DNA from: Nostoc sp. LPT
GTDB lineage: Bacteria > Cyanobacteriota > Cyanobacteriia > Cyanobacteriales > Nostocaceae
Assembly: GCF_017115165.1 (NCBI RefSeq)
Contig: NZ_JABXKF010000184.1
Span: 62,001 to 126,000, forward strand
DNA: 64,000 nucleotides
Direction: 5' to 3'
Shown piece by piece: positions 48,824 to 59,368 of the stretch (its first letter is position 1; every line of letters begins with the position of its first letter). The translations under genes were made by a program, and so were the position numbers. The notes below the pieces were generated by a model. It was not told the origin of the DNA, made no database searches, and worked only from the letters and a program-made list of their open reading frames with translations.

Positions 48824-48853
48824 GCGTAGGCTAGCAAGAACCGCAGGCATAGC
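48824..48853. repeat. dispersed-repeat copy
   Basis: On the minus strand GCTATGCCTGCGG...GCCTACGC, a diverged 30-bp member of the family. It lies just downstream of tRNA-Ala(UGC). Confidence 0.65.
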
Positions 48854-48876
48854 ACATTTTAATCAAATATTTCTAA

Positions 48877-48949
48877 TGGAGGTTAGCGGACTCGAACCGC
48901 TGACATCCTGCTTGCAAAGCAGGCGCTCTACCAACTGAGCTAAACCCCC
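48877..48949 (-). tRNA. tRNA-Ala (anticodon UGC)
   Basis: 73 nt. Acceptor GGGGGTT pairs with AACCTCC with the G3-U70 pair of alanine tRNAs. Anticodon TGC (complement GCA at 48914-48916), T arm GCGGTTCGAGTCCGC, discriminator A. In many cyanobacteria this tRNA also sits in rRNA operons; here it stands alone. Confidence 0.95.
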
Positions 48950-49020
48950 ATAAACTTAAAATAGTAGATAACTTTGATTACCGTTGTTATTGTAACTTAT
49001 ATTGTTCTACTACCAAAGGG

Positions 49021-49935
49021 ATGAAGCCAGAAAAGATCCAAGTTGTCGCAGCACTGTATAAATTTGTTAAGCTGCCAGATTTTACCAAGAAACGAGATCC
49101 TCTGCTGTCTTACTGCCAAGCGCAAGGTGTCAAGGGGACGATTTTGCTGGCACTTGAAGGGATTAACGGTACAATTGCCGGTTCGCGTCAGGCGATTGAC
49201 TCAGTTCTCTGGTTTCTGCGTTCTGACCCCCGTCTAGCAGACTTAGAATCCAAAGAGTCCTATACCGAAACCCCACCCTTTGACCGGATGAAGGTGCGGT
49301 TAAAGCAAGAAATTGTCACTTTGGGGATGCCAGAAATCGACCCAAATGAGCAAGTTGGCATTTATGTCAATCCCCAAGAATGGAATGATTTAATTTCCGA
49401 TCCAGAAGTAACCGTGATTGACACGCGCAATGATTATGAAGTGAAGATCGGTACTTTCCAAGGGGCAGAAAATCCCCAAACTGAATCATTCCGCGAATTT
49501 CCCGATTATGTGCGCCACCATCTCGACCCAACTAAACACAAAAAGGTTGCTCTGTTTTGTACAGGCGGCATTCGCTGTGAAAAAGCTTCATCCTTCATGC
49601 TTGCCCAAGGCTTTGCAGAAGTCTATCATCTCAAGGGCGGCATTCTGAAGTATTTGCAGGAAGTTCCAGCACAAGAAAGTTTATGGGAAGGAGAATGTTT
49701 TGTTTTTGATGAGCGGGTAGCCGTTAGTCATGGGTTGGAGGAAGGAAGTTATGAGTTGTGTCTCTGTTGTGGCCGTCCGATTTCTGAGGAAGATAAAGTG
49801 TCTCCAAAGTATAAGCAAGGTATCTCCTGTCCCTATTGTTTTGATAGCCTCACCGAAGAGAAAAGAGCGCGTCAGCAGGAAAAATGGCGCCACTACCAAA
49901 CCCAAGTTGGTAACAAAAATCAGGATGTAAGTTGA
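49021..49935 (+). CDS. trhO: tRNA uridine-34 hydroxylase (rhodanese-like TrhO)
   Basis: O2-dependent hydroxylase forming 5-hydroxyuridine at the tRNA wobble position. The 304-residue protein has an N-terminal acylphosphatase-like region ([18 protein letters not shown]), the rhodanese domain with active-site loop [14 protein letters not shown], and a C-terminal cysteine cluster ([12 protein letters not shown] ... CPYC) that probably binds zinc. Length equals YceA/TrhO. Confidence 0.92.
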   Translation: MKPEKIQVVAALYKFVKLPDFTKKRDPLLSYCQAQGVKGTILLALEGINGTIAGSRQAIDSVLWFLRSDPRLADLESKESYTETPPFDRMKVRLKQEIVTLGMPEIDPNEQVGIYVNPQEWNDLISDPEVTVIDTRNDYEVKIGTFQGAENPQTESFREFPDYVRHHLDPTKHKKVALFCTGGIRCEKASSFMLAQGFAEVYHLKGGILKYLQEVPAQESLWEGECFVFDERVAVSHGLEEGSYELCLCCGRPISEEDKVSPKYKQGISCPYCFDSLTEEKRARQQEKWRHYQTQVGNKNQDVS

Positions 49936-49943
49936 AGAAGAAT

Positions 49944-51467
49944 TTATAATTCGGAAGCTTCAGTCAAGGATAATTCGGAATTTAAGGGCAAAATTACCGT
50001 AAATCTAGTACCAACTTCAACTTCGCTTGTGACACTGATTTGACCCCTATGAGCATCGACGCACCTTTTAACGATTACTAACCCCAATCCAGTACCCTGA
50101 ATTGATTTGACATTTGAGGCTCGGTAGAATGATTCAAACAGTCGAGCTTGGTCTGGTTCGGGAATGCCCATACCTCGATCTTGAATGTAAAAAGTTGCTA
50201 CTTTCTCAATTTGATCGCATATTAAATCAAACTGAATCTTGCCACCTTGGGGAGAATATTTAACCGCGTTTGAGAGAAGATTTGCAAACAGGTAATGTAA
50301 AAGTCCTTCATCCATTACAGCGGACGTATTCTCACTATGACAGGTAAAAACAATTTCACACACGCTGCTTTTAACAATCAAAAATTCTTCAATTAACTCT
50401 CGACAAAATTGCTCTAGGTTAAGAGGAGCAGGGTTGAATATGAGTTTTTCTGCTTCCGCTCGACCCATAAACAGCACTTCTTCCATAAGTTTTTCCATAG
50501 ATTGCACAGCGCCTTGAATTCGCTTTAAATAGATGCCTCTTTTTGTATCTGTCAAATTTGCTCCTTGCATTTCCATGAGTTCTACTGCGGTTTGAACAAC
50601 AGTTAGGGGATTACGGAACTCATGAGATACAGTAGAGATAAATAAGGATTTGAGACGATTAAGTTCTTGCTCCTTCTCTAATGCCTGCTCTAGCAATTTT
50701 GTTTGGCGTCGTTCGCTAAGATCCCAAAAAACAACTACTACACCATTTATCTGGTCAGATCCTTGCTTTAATGGTGAAGCACTATCGCCAATTGGAACTC
50801 TTTTGCCGTTTTTTGTAATTAGAGATGTGAATTCCCCTAAATAAACAACCTGTTGCTCCCGCAGCACTTTTGTCACAGGATTTTCTAATGTTGTCTCTGT
50901 CACTTCATCGACAATATGAAAAATCTTCGCTGCCTCATTTCCTAAAGCATCTTTTTGCTGCCAGCCGGTCAGTGCTTCAGCTGCGGGATTCATGAATGTC
51001 ATCTTTCCCTGCTCATTAGTAGCGATTACAGCATCACTCATTGAGTTTAAAAGGATTGCTAACTGATCTCGATTTTCCCGCAGTTCACGTTCTAACCGGT
51101 GTTTTAACAGACCAATCTCGATCGCGATTTTTAAATCTTTTGTAGTAAATGGTTTAACGATGTATCCGAAAGGTTGGGTAATTTTGGCTCTTTCTAAAGT
51201 ATGATCGTCGCCATAAGCGGTTAAATAAATTACAGGTACATCTAACTGCTGGCGAATCTGAGTGGCGGTAGCAATACCGTCCATATCACCTTTAAGAATA
51301 ATATCCATTAATACTAGTTCTGGTTGAGTTTCCAATGCCTTGGCAATGGCAACTTTTCCAGATGAAGCTGTACCCGTAACAATGTATCCTAGTTGACTAA
51401 GTTGACTAGCAATAGTTCTAGCTACAATCACTTCATCTTCAACGACTAAAATCCTAGCTTGACCCAT
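49944..51467 (-). CDS. hybrid receiver-PAS histidine kinase
   Basis: A 507-residue signalling protein. Receiver domain (about 5-120) with ILVVEDEVIVARTIA, phospho-acceptor in LVLMDIILKGDMDG and the lysine in IVKPFT. Then a PAS domain (LLNSMSDAVIATNEQGKMTF), HisKA with H-box STVSHEFRNPLTVVQ, and HATPase_c with N box (LFANLLSNAVKYSP), DRGMGIP and GTGLGLVIVKRCV. It lies 10 bp downstream of another sensor kinase gene, so both are in one operon and may form a phosphorelay. Confidence 0.93.
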   Translation of the reverse strand: MGQARILVVEDEVIVARTIASQLSQLGYIVTGTASSGKVAIAKALETQPELVLMDIILKGDMDGIATATQIRQQLDVPVIYLTAYGDDHTLERAKITQPFGYIVKPFTTKDLKIAIEIGLLKHRLERELRENRDQLAILLNSMSDAVIATNEQGKMTFMNPAAEALTGWQQKDALGNEAAKIFHIVDEVTETTLENPVTKVLREQQVVYLGEFTSLITKNGKRVPIGDSASPLKQGSDQINGVVVVFWDLSERRQTKLLEQALEKEQELNRLKSLFISTVSHEFRNPLTVVQTAVELMEMQGANLTDTKRGIYLKRIQGAVQSMEKLMEEVLFMGRAEAEKLIFNPAPLNLEQFCRELIEEFLIVKSSVCEIVFTCHSENTSAVMDEGLLHYLFANLLSNAVKYSPQGGKIQFDLICDQIEKVATFYIQDRGMGIPEPDQARLFESFYRASNVKSIQGTGLGLVIVKRCVDAHRGQISVTSEVEVGTRFTVILPLNSELSLTEASEL

Positions 51468-51477
51468 TTGATATTTA

Positions 51478-53802
51478 TTAATGCAAAGTTAACTGCGTAA
51501 ATTTTATTTTGAATACTGTTCCACGATCGCGTTTTAAAGTAATATCGCCTTCTAGTTGTTCTGTAACCAAGTCATGTACTAACGATAGACCCAAAGAATC
51601 AGTATTTCTCCAATCTAAATTATCTGGTAAACCAATCCCATTATCTCGGATAGTCATTTCGATACTGTTGCCAGTATTGTGTAAAGCAATACTGATTTTG
51701 CCTACTTGTTGATTGGGAAAAGCGTGTTTGAGGGCATTGGAGATTAATTCGTTAATCACCAATCCACAGGCAATAGCTTGATCGACATTCAAGCTTACTG
51801 AATCTATATCAGTTTCTAGAAAAATTTTACCAGGACATATTTGATAGGAAATTAGCAAGCTGGCTGCTAAATTACTGATATAGTCAGCGACATCAATTTG
51901 TCCGATATTAGCGGAAGTATATAAATTTTTGTGAATTAGAGATATTGACTCAATTCGATTTTGACTCTCTCGAAGAACTTTGATTATTTCCGGGTCTTTG
52001 AGTGTTTGAGACTGAAGTTGTAATAAACTGGAGACAATTTGCAAATTATTTTTAACTCGATGATGAACTTCTTTTAAAAGAACTTCTTTTTCAGCTAAGG
52101 CCGTTTTTAACTTGATTTGAGCTTTTTGCCTTTGAACAAGTTCAGTTTGAGCTTGCTCTAAGATGCTGGATTGTTGAATTGCGATCGCTAATTGGACTGT
52201 CACTTGATCGAGCAAATCTAATTGATTTTCTTCCCACTCACGAAAACCAGAGCATTGGTGAGCAATCAGTAAACCCCAAATGTAAGAGCCAGGGTTTTGA
52301 GAGCTTACTTCTAGCAAAATGGGCACAACTAAATTTGCTTTCACCTCAAACTGTTCTAACAAGCTAATATGGCAATCAGTTAGTCCAGCTTCATAAATAT
52401 TAGCGATCGCTCGTTTGCGTCCCTGATAATATTCCACTCCTGCACCTGTTTGAAAACACGTATCATGAATCTGTATACCCAAAGAAACCGTCCATCCAGG
52501 TTCCACCGATTCCGCCATAATTGTGCCGATCATCTCTGAGTCAAACTGATAAACTAAGACTCGATCAACCCCAAGTAAATCTCGCACTTCTTGAACTGTT
52601 GCATTTAGAATATCTTGAAGATTCAAAGATTGACGAATCCGTTGAGAAACAGTTCGCATCAATTGCTCCCGCTCGGCTTGGGCTTTTAGAGCTAGTTCAG
52701 TTTGCTTACGTTCTGTGATATCTTGCCCAATACCAATAATTTGACCATTTGAAAGGTAAACATTAGTCCAAGACGTATCTAGTAAACGACCATTGCGCAT
52801 CTGAGTTCTAAAGTCACCCCAATTGCGTTGTGCAGACTGCATAAAATTAATTACATGCTGTCGATATTCAAGATTAGGATATAACACTTCCAAGACATTA
52901 CGAGTTTGGAAATCTTGAAATTTCCAACCGAGAATATTTTCCCATTCTTGGTTGACCCATTGGAGCTTGCAATTAGGACCAACTAGGGCAATCATCAATG
53001 GTATGCTCTCAAAAATTATCCGCAAAAACTCATTTTGTTCTTGGAGTTTTGTTTCGGCATTTTTGCGGTCATTGATATCATTGAATACCGTTAAAATTGC
53101 TGATTCATTGTTAAATTTAAAATACTGTAAAGAAGCGATCGCCCAGAAACGAGTTCCATCTGCTTTTTTTAATTGCAGTTCATAATTATGAATAAAACCT
53201 TGCTGATTAAGAACTGTCAACAGTGCTTCTAAATCTGTTATATTATGATACAATTCTCCAATTTGTTTGCAATTAACTAAATACTCTGGAGAAAACTGAA
53301 ATGTTTGAAGCAACCCTGTATTAGCGTATAAAATCAACCCATCAGACACACGCGAGATAATGAATGGAACAGGAATGGCTTCAGAAATAACTCGAAATCT
53401 AGCTTCACTGTGTTGAAGAGTTCTTTCTATTTGTTTGTGTTCTGTGATGTCTCGTATATGAACTAAGCGAGCCTGATAACTGCCATAGTCTATTGTCTGT
53501 GTGAAAATTTCAACATCAATAATCTGTCCGTCTTTTCGCTGATGTCGCCATCGACCAGTAAAATCTAAATTAGAGTGCTTTTGTTCTAAATATTCAAGGA
53601 AGATAGGCACGTCTTCTGAAGGGTGAATGTCAGTTATTCGCATTTGCAAGAACTCTTCTCGTGAGTAGCCGTAGTGAATAACAGCAGTTTCATTTACATC
53701 TAAAAATTGTAGATTATGCTGGTTATATACCCACATAGGGGTGGGATTTTTGGAGAAAAGTAAATTAAAGCTCCTTTGGCTTTCATTTTCAGGAAATAGC
53801 AT
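51478..53802 (-). CDS. multi-PAS/GAF sensor kinase (HisKA_2 type)
   Basis: A 774-residue soluble sensor. Three PAS domains (about 15-125, 135-250 and 260-370; each ends in an ITEHKQ / NDRKN / ITERKQ-like linker). A GAF domain (about 380-560: ILNATVQEVRDLLGVDRVLV, YQFDSEMIGTIMAES) resembles phytochrome-type GAF, but no bilin cysteine context is obvious. The kinase part has LLKEVHHRVKNNLQIVSSLL (HisKA_2) and HATPase_c with LVINELISNALKHAFP and DNGIGLP. Ligand unknown. First gene of the two-kinase operon. Confidence 0.92.
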   Translation of the reverse strand: MLFPENESQRSFNLLFSKNPTPMWVYNQHNLQFLDVNETAVIHYGYSREEFLQMRITDIHPSEDVPIFLEYLEQKHSNLDFTGRWRHQRKDGQIIDVEIFTQTIDYGSYQARLVHIRDITEHKQIERTLQHSEARFRVISEAIPVPFIISRVSDGLILYANTGLLQTFQFSPEYLVNCKQIGELYHNITDLEALLTVLNQQGFIHNYELQLKKADGTRFWAIASLQYFKFNNESAILTVFNDINDRKNAETKLQEQNEFLRIIFESIPLMIALVGPNCKLQWVNQEWENILGWKFQDFQTRNVLEVLYPNLEYRQHVINFMQSAQRNWGDFRTQMRNGRLLDTSWTNVYLSNGQIIGIGQDITERKQTELALKAQAEREQLMRTVSQRIRQSLNLQDILNATVQEVRDLLGVDRVLVYQFDSEMIGTIMAESVEPGWTVSLGIQIHDTCFQTGAGVEYYQGRKRAIANIYEAGLTDCHISLLEQFEVKANLVVPILLEVSSQNPGSYIWGLLIAHQCSGFREWEENQLDLLDQVTVQLAIAIQQSSILEQAQTELVQRQKAQIKLKTALAEKEVLLKEVHHRVKNNLQIVSSLLQLQSQTLKDPEIIKVLRESQNRIESISLIHKNLYTSANIGQIDVADYISNLAASLLISYQICPGKIFLETDIDSVSLNVDQAIACGLVINELISNALKHAFPNQQVGKISIALHNTGNSIEMTIRDNGIGLPDNLDWRNTDSLGLSLVHDLVTEQLEGDITLKRDRGTVFKIKFTQLTLH

Positions 53803-54179
53803 TGGTGGTTATGTGATAAAAGTTTTTATTATGTACTAATTTTAATGAGTTTAAATCTCAAATAACCAAGACACGTTAAACAATTCGCAATTCGCTTTTT
53901 CGCCCATTCGCAATTACGTTTTGTGATAGCGAAGCGTTAGCGACGTAGGAGCGTTTGGGGATTTAGACCCCAACAGCAAAACAAGCTTTGGCATTGGGGA
54001 TGGGGTCTTAAACCCCTTTTAGCAAAGATAAATCGCATCTCTACATCAGGGTTTTGGGCTGATCTGAACTGTGTTGAACTATAGAGGTGAATTAGAGGTG
54101 AATTCAAATCATCCGAAAAATGACTTTATAACCAGAGTTTCCGCAGGTTCAGTTCACGATTAAGTCCCCATTCCCCAAC
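53803..54179. other. intergenic region with repeats
   Basis: About 375 bp without a gene. It contains short inverted units such as GGGGATTTAGACCCCAAC / GGGGTCTTAAACCCC (about 53957-54018) and a GCGAAGCGTTAGCGACGTAGG word typical of Nostoc dispersed repeats. Confidence 0.5.
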
Positions 54180-54776
54180 TCAACTTAAAGCCAAGTCTTC
54201 TGGTGTATTACAGTTAAACAGCATTTCTGGTTCTGCTAAGGGCAAAACTTCTACAGGATATTGCCGAAGCCACTGTTGAAACGATCGCTCCCGTTGGTTG
54301 ATAAACTCTACGAGTTGTGGCAAACAGCGACGGCGATAGAAACCACACAGAGGTTCCCAGCCTTTTGGATGACAAGCTAAAGCCGCGATCGCATTATCCC
54401 CTACACTATCAAGTCTACTTGCCCAATCTTGCAACACCTCAACCCGCAACCTCGGTAAATCGCAAGCTAGCAACAGCACCCAATCTGTCTGTACTTGGGC
54501 TAGCCCTTGAGCAAATCCAACTAAAGGCCCGTGGGCTAAAGATTCTCCACACAAAGGCACTTCTCGGATAAACTCACAACCAGGCAAAAGCAAGTCTTGA
54601 TAGCGTTCCGGCCAGGGAGTTACTACATAAACAACAGCAACACAGTCTTTAGCAATCCCACAAACTCGCTGCAACAACGGCACTCCTTGAATGGGAATCA
54701 AGGCTTTATCCTGACCCATCCGAGAACTCTTACCGCCGGCTAAAACTATGGCGGTTAATTTGCTTCGGGTAGTCAT
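54180..54776 (-). CDS. mobA: molybdenum cofactor guanylyltransferase
   Basis: Attaches GMP to molybdopterin to form MGD for nitrate reductase and similar enzymes. The N-terminal motif IVLAGGKSSRMGQDKAL is diagnostic; LACDLPRL corresponds to the metal-binding LxxDxP segment. I choose ATG 54776, giving 198 residues starting MTTRSKLTAIVLAGG; the in-frame TTG/ATG region up to 54812 overlaps the upstream VOC gene. Only one base separates the two genes, so they are co-transcribed. Confidence 0.93.
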   Translation of the reverse strand: MTTRSKLTAIVLAGGKSSRMGQDKALIPIQGVPLLQRVCGIAKDCVAVVYVVTPWPERYQDLLLPGCEFIREVPLCGESLAHGPLVGFAQGLAQVQTDWVLLLACDLPRLRVEVLQDWASRLDSVGDNAIAALACHPKGWEPLCGFYRRRCLPQLVEFINQRERSFQQWLRQYPVEVLPLAEPEMLFNCNTPEDLALS

Positions 54777-54777
54777 G

Positions 54778-55155
54778 TTAGTTTTTTGGCTCAAAAAACG
54801 TAATGCACACACCAGCTAGATCAATAATCGCAAACTCCTTCATTCCCCAAGGTTTCGTTTGCAGCTGACCGTTGGGATGAATAATTTGTCCGCCTAGTAC
54901 TTGAAATTCCTGATAAAGTTGCTCAATACCATCAACTTTGATCCGAAAAGTTGTCCATTCCGCTAGGTGTTGATCATCATTTTTTTGCAGAAAAATTTCT
55001 GCAAAGTCGCGTTTGATAATTGCCATAGTGACCGGATCGCCTTCTTTATAGATTGTTGTAAAACCAAGTAGTTCATAGAAAGCGATCGCTTTTTCCATAT
55101 CGCCACCAGCAGGAATAATAGGACTGATGTTTCCAAGTACAGGCGGTTTATTCAT
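54778..55155 (-). CDS. VOC-superfamily (glyoxalase/bleomycin-resistance fold) protein
   Basis: A 125-residue protein with the betaalphabetabetabeta fold typical of VOC proteins: ISPIIPAGGDMEKAIAFYEL at the start, followed by IFLQKNDDQHLAEW and FAIIDLAGVCITFFEP at the end. Substrate unknown. It lies between mobA (1 bp downstream) and the DUF255 gene (25 bp upstream) in one operon. Confidence 0.85.
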   Translation of the reverse strand: MNKPPVLGNISPIIPAGGDMEKAIAFYELLGFTTIYKEGDPVTMAIIKRDFAEIFLQKNDDQHLAEWTTFRIKVDGIEQLYQEFQVLGGQIIHPNGQLQTKPWGMKEFAIIDLAGVCITFFEPKN

Positions 55156-55180
55156 GGTTATGCGTCTGATGTTGCCAAAA

Positions 55181-57238
55181 TTATCCTCTATTCTGACTTT
55201 TCTGGACTTGTTGTAATAAATGCTCTACACTTTCTGCTGGTGCAAGACACTTCAAACCTTGGCAAACTAACCCAACGCTTCCCTCTGGTAAATCAGATGT
55301 GATGGCAAACACAGCCACCGGCAGAAACTTGGGGATCAGCGAGTTTATTTGCTCAGTTGTGCTGCGAATCAAAGTAGAATTACGATACCAATCCAAAGCT
55401 GTAAACAAGCTGGGACAAGCTTGGGGAGCGCGATGCATTACACTTCTAAAAGCTTTCAAACCAAGTTCCGCTAAATCCAAATAATCTAGATTATCGGTGA
55501 GTAGAGCCAGACGGACAAGGTTAGCGATCGCAATTCCATTGGCTGATGGTGTGGCATTATCTGCATAACTGCGCTCTCTAACAATTAAATCTTGACTAGA
55601 ATCGCTTGATGTGTTATAGTAACCACCTAATTCTACACTCCAGAGAAATTCGTTAAATTCATCTTGGATAGTGATCGCATTTTCTAACCATTGCTCATGC
55701 TCAGGGTTGGAAGCTTGTAAATCTAGCAAAGCTTTAACAAACAAAGCATAATCTTCAGACTGCGCTAAAACGGTTGGTTCTCCTTGATAGTTGAGTCTCT
55801 GGAAACGCCCATCGACAAACTGATTTTCCAAGATAAAATTCGCCGCTCGTGCTGCTAATTCCAGGTACAAAGGTTGTTGGAAAACCCCAGCAGCCCTAGC
55901 CAGCCCAGAAATCATCAAACTATTCCAGGCGACAATCATTTTCGTATCTGTCACCGAGGGAATGCGACCTGGCCAGTTAGTAGTTTTTGCTTCCTGGTTG
56001 TTCCGAGCAGCAGGAAAAGTTTCTAGTGACTCAGAATTAACGCCATAACGAGCGGTAAACAATTTACTCAGTGGCGTTTCCAGCGTTGCATTCAGTTGAC
56101 CTGAATGGTGTCTTTGCAAAACATTACGTCCTTCAAAGTTGCCGTTAGGCGTCACCGTAAACTGTTGTTGTAATTGGGTTAATTCTTCAGGCGTTAACAG
56201 TTGTTGTAATTCGCTGTAACTCCAGACGTAAAAGGCTCCTTCTTCTGGTTCTACCGCCGTGGATTCAGTGAAGCTATCGGCATCTTGAGCAGCATAGAAG
56301 TAACCTTCAGGCGCAGTCATTTCCCGCTTCAGCCATTGTACAGTTCCAGCAACCGCCCTCTCAAAGGCTGGCTCTTGTACTCCTGCACTCCATAAAGAAG
56401 CCAGATACTCGACAATCTGTCCATTGTCGTAGAGCATCTTTTCAAAGTGGGGTACTGTCCAAGTCGGGTCAACAGTATAGCGGTGAAAACCACCGGCTAC
56501 ATGGTCATAAATGCCGCCCAGCGCTAAGTCTAGTCCCCGTTGGGTACAAACTTGCTTGCCATCATAGCGAGATTCAAAATTAAATCGAGTTCCCCGCAGT
56601 GCTAATTCTGTGTAGGGAATCATCGGAAAACTATTGCCAGATTGACTAGGAGTAATTACGCCTGTACTGGTTTCCCAACCTTGGCGGAGTAATTCCTGGT
56701 CTTCAAGCTCGGTTGTTGTACCGTCTTGCAACACCGCAGACGTGAGCAGAGACTCAACAATTAAGGCTTTACGTTGTTGTAAGTCCGCTTTTTCTGTATC
56801 GTAATAACGGCGAAGCGCTTGCAACACCTGCAAAAATCCCGGACGACCATAGCGCGGGTCTACAGGGAAATAAGTACCAGCGTAAAACGGTACTAAATCT
56901 TCTGGGGAAAGAAAAATATTTAAAGGCCAACCCCCTTGACCGCTCATCATCTGCAAAGCTTGCATATAGATGCTATCGAGGTCAGGTCTTTCTTCCCTGT
57001 CTACTTTGATGGGAAGATAATTGGTATTCATGTAGTCAGCGATCGCAATATCAGAAAAAGCCTCGCCTTCCATGACAGTACACCAGTGGCAACTAGAATA
57101 GCCAATGGAGAGAAAAATCGGTTTATTTTGCGCCCTTGCAGTTGCAAGTGCTTCATCACACCAAGGCCACCAATCAATTGGGTTTTCGGCGTGTTTGCGG
57201 AGATAGAGGCTCTTAGCTTCAGCAAGGCGATTAGTCAT
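55181..57238 (-). CDS. thioredoxin-like DUF255 / YyaL-family protein
   Basis: A 685-residue protein. The N-terminal thioredoxin-like domain contains [16 protein letters not shown] with the CxxC of the family (C-H-W-C). The rest is an alpha/alpha6 barrel-like region ([37 protein letters not shown]) related to N-acylglucosamine epimerase folds. Function is not firmly known (SSP411/SPATA20-like in eukaryotes). ATG 57238 is preferred; the in-frame start at 57250 adds four residues. Confidence 0.9.
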   Translation of the reverse strand: MTNRLAEAKSLYLRKHAENPIDWWPWCDEALATARAQNKPIFLSIGYSSCHWCTVMEGEAFSDIAIADYMNTNYLPIKVDREERPDLDSIYMQALQMMSGQGGWPLNIFLSPEDLVPFYAGTYFPVDPRYGRPGFLQVLQALRRYYDTEKADLQQRKALIVESLLTSAVLQDGTTTELEDQELLRQGWETSTGVITPSQSGNSFPMIPYTELALRGTRFNFESRYDGKQVCTQRGLDLALGGIYDHVAGGFHRYTVDPTWTVPHFEKMLYDNGQIVEYLASLWSAGVQEPAFERAVAGTVQWLKREMTAPEGYFYAAQDADSFTESTAVEPEEGAFYVWSYSELQQLLTPEELTQLQQQFTVTPNGNFEGRNVLQRHHSGQLNATLETPLSKLFTARYGVNSESLETFPAARNNQEAKTTNWPGRIPSVTDTKMIVAWNSLMISGLARAAGVFQQPLYLELAARAANFILENQFVDGRFQRLNYQGEPTVLAQSEDYALFVKALLDLQASNPEHEQWLENAITIQDEFNEFLWSVELGGYYNTSSDSSQDLIVRERSYADNATPSANGIAIANLVRLALLTDNLDYLDLAELGLKAFRSVMHRAPQACPSLFTALDWYRNSTLIRSTTEQINSLIPKFLPVAVFAITSDLPEGSVGLVCQGLKCLAPAESVEHLLQQVQKSQNRG

Positions 57239-57250
57239 AATCAAACGCAA

Positions 57251-58115
57251 GTTAGTTTGCCTTCTTTGCTCAGTCTACCCTGTTCTCAGGAGTGTGAGCC
57301 TAGACAGCTATGTACATTAAGTTAAGAAACTCAATGAGCAAATTATCCCTTTGCTTTTAATCTCGCCTAAGTAAGTGTAAAAAATTGCAGTTTTGTAGTC
57401 AGCGCTAACTACAAGGGAATCATCATTTATATAATTTTATGTACGCCGACTTACTGACACTTGTGCAACTTATGAAACATTCTTATTGAAAAGATCGCAA
57501 TAGCAAGCTAACAATATTTGGTGGCGTTTCTTGCATAGGTGCTGCTGTCTTTGTTTGCATTAAAGTATTTGGGCTAAGTCCTGCTATCAGATGGAGCAAG
57601 AAGGTGATGATGGCGGCTTGTATAAGTTTTTCCAGCATGGCACGTCTCTCTCTGAATGGATAGCATTTCAACTACGACTGGTTATTCTAAATACACCTCG
57701 TACTCCCGATTTACCGAATCTAACAAAAATAACTTGATAAATGCCGAAGGAAATTCTAAAAAAATGTTTAAAATGTTACTGATAGTTAACATAATTCCCT
57801 AAGCAAATCGGATTTCGGTTATCGGTCTAATCAATATATCGCCAAGGTTGTGCAGCAAAGTCCGAGATATAAGATTGGCGACAATTGAAGTTTTTTGATT
57901 TATTCTTCTCTAAACCGGGATATTCTCTTAGACAGCTTTTGTCGCTAAAAAGTGTCCTTAGAAGTTAAATTTATTGCAAAAACACATTTTGCTCCTTTGT
58001 TGAATAAGACAGAATAGCCAAGATTTACTTATATCACCTGGGAATAGTAGAGATCAGCCCCAGTTTCGTGCTGTCACCGATAAAATGTATTTAAAGTAGC
58101 CACAAACACGCTTCC
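57251..58115. other. intergenic region upstream of clpP
   Basis: About 860 bp, AT-rich. It contains one possible small gene on the minus strand (57483-57638) and otherwise nothing I can identify. The ~300 bp before clpP is free of frames and is presumably its promoter/leader. Confidence 0.5.
57483..57638 (-). CDS. possible small membrane peptide
   Basis: A 51-codon frame starting MLEKLIQAAIITFLLHLIAG, with one hydrophobic helix and a polar tail (QTKTAAPMQETPPNIVSLLL). A GAGAGAG purine run precedes the ATG. Real but unknown, or spurious; the frame also extends upstream to 57671. Confidence 0.4.
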   Translation of the reverse strand: MLEKLIQAAIITFLLHLIAGLSPNTLMQTKTAAPMQETPPNIVSLLLRSFQ

Positions 58116-58727
58116 ATGATTCCTATCGTTATTGAACAATCGGGTCGAGGTGAACGCGCCTTTGACATCTACTCACGGCTGTTACGTGAGCGCATCATCT
58201 TTTTGGGACAACAAGTTGATAACAATATTGCCAACTTGATTGTTGCCCAACTGCTGTATTTGGATGCTGAAGACCCGGAGAAAGACATTTATATGTACAT
58301 CAATTCTCCCGGTGGTTCGGTGACGGCTGGTATGGGCATTTTTGACACTATGAAACATATTCGCCCTGATGTCTGTACAATTTGTACCGGATTGGCGGCG
58401 AGTATGGGTGCTTTTCTCCTCAGCGCGGGTGCTAAGGGTAAGCGGATGAGTCTACCCCATTCTCGGATTATGATTCATCAACCTTTAGGTGGCGCTCAAG
58501 GACAGGCGACTGATATTGAAATTCAGGCGCGGGAAATTCTGTACCACAAGCGGCGGCTAAACGACTATTTAGCCGAACATACAGGTCAACCAATTGAGCG
58601 AATTGCTGAAGATACTGAACGTGACTTCTTCATGTCACCAGAGGAAGCCAGGGACTACGGTTTGATTGACCAAGTGATTGACCGTCACTCCGCTGGTAGT
58701 CGCCCAGCAGTTGCTGTTCTTAATTAA
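58116..58727 (+). CDS. clpP: ATP-dependent Clp protease proteolytic subunit
   Basis: Serine peptidase ring of the Clp system; 203 residues. Catalytic Ser in [19 protein letters not shown], His in [17 protein letters not shown], and Asp in [19 protein letters not shown]. The start [20 protein letters not shown] is typical of ClpP. Cyanobacteria have three ClpP and one ClpR; the complete triad shows this is a ClpP, but the paralogue number is not assigned. Confidence 0.96.
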   Translation: MIPIVIEQSGRGERAFDIYSRLLRERIIFLGQQVDNNIANLIVAQLLYLDAEDPEKDIYMYINSPGGSVTAGMGIFDTMKHIRPDVCTICTGLAASMGAFLLSAGAKGKRMSLPHSRIMIHQPLGGAQGQATDIEIQAREILYHKRRLNDYLAEHTGQPIERIAEDTERDFFMSPEEARDYGLIDQVIDRHSAGSRPAVAVLN

Positions 58728-58781
58728 TAGTCACGATTGGTAAATGGTGATTTACCACTTTTAATTTCCTTAAACCCTAAA

Positions 58782-58817
58782 AATAACCCTTCTTCATAAC
58801 TGAAGAGGGGTTATTTG
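58782..58817 (+). terminator. strong hairpin downstream of clpP
   Basis: AATAACCC(T)TCTTCA pairs with TGAAGA(G)GGGTTATT around a TAAC loop, 55 bp after the clpP stop. Followed by TGAGTTC, so the T-run is poor, but the stem is long. Confidence 0.65.
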
Positions 58818-59368
58818 AGTTCAAAAGTTGATTTATGTTTAATGTGAATTAAGTGTTGAAACCCTTGTAATTGCGTTGATAATTCCAAAATTATGATCTT
58901 GGACAATCTCAAAACCCTTACGGTACAAGAGGCGTTTTTAATTCACATCAGGCGTGATTTAGAAGTTCAAAACCCGATTTTAAAGGGTCAAGATCCCATT
59001 TGTCGAGATGAAGGTAGTCTTGATCCGGTAGCAGATATTGAAGAAATTCCAACTTTTAATTGTCTCAAGATACACATTTCGATCCTGACATAGGATCACC
59101 AAAAGTTGGGAAGAACCATAATTTGTCGCTCTACAATAGCCTCAAAACTAGTTTGCTGGAGTAAATCAATGTTATCAAAACAGACTTTTTGTGACTAAAT
59201 AATACCAAGCAATTTGAATTTTATTTTTAACTTCATACTATTAAAGTCTTTTTCAGACTGTATTTTTTTTATTAAAAGCTTAGTTTAGATTTAGGTTACA
59301 AACACACCAAGTCATTTTGTACAGTGTGTAATACCAAAAATCAATCATTTATCTTCAGGAAGAACATC
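58818..59368. other. intergenic region
   Basis: About 550 bp. A 66-codon frame at 58893-59093 has a coding-like start but no homology that I recognise and no ribosome site; I leave it uncalled. The segment before 59369 holds AGGAAG, the ribosome site of the next gene. Confidence 0.45.

Noticed and set aside
58893-59093. 66-codon frame downstream of clpP
   Set aside because: No ribosome site or known domain; composition does not support a confident call.
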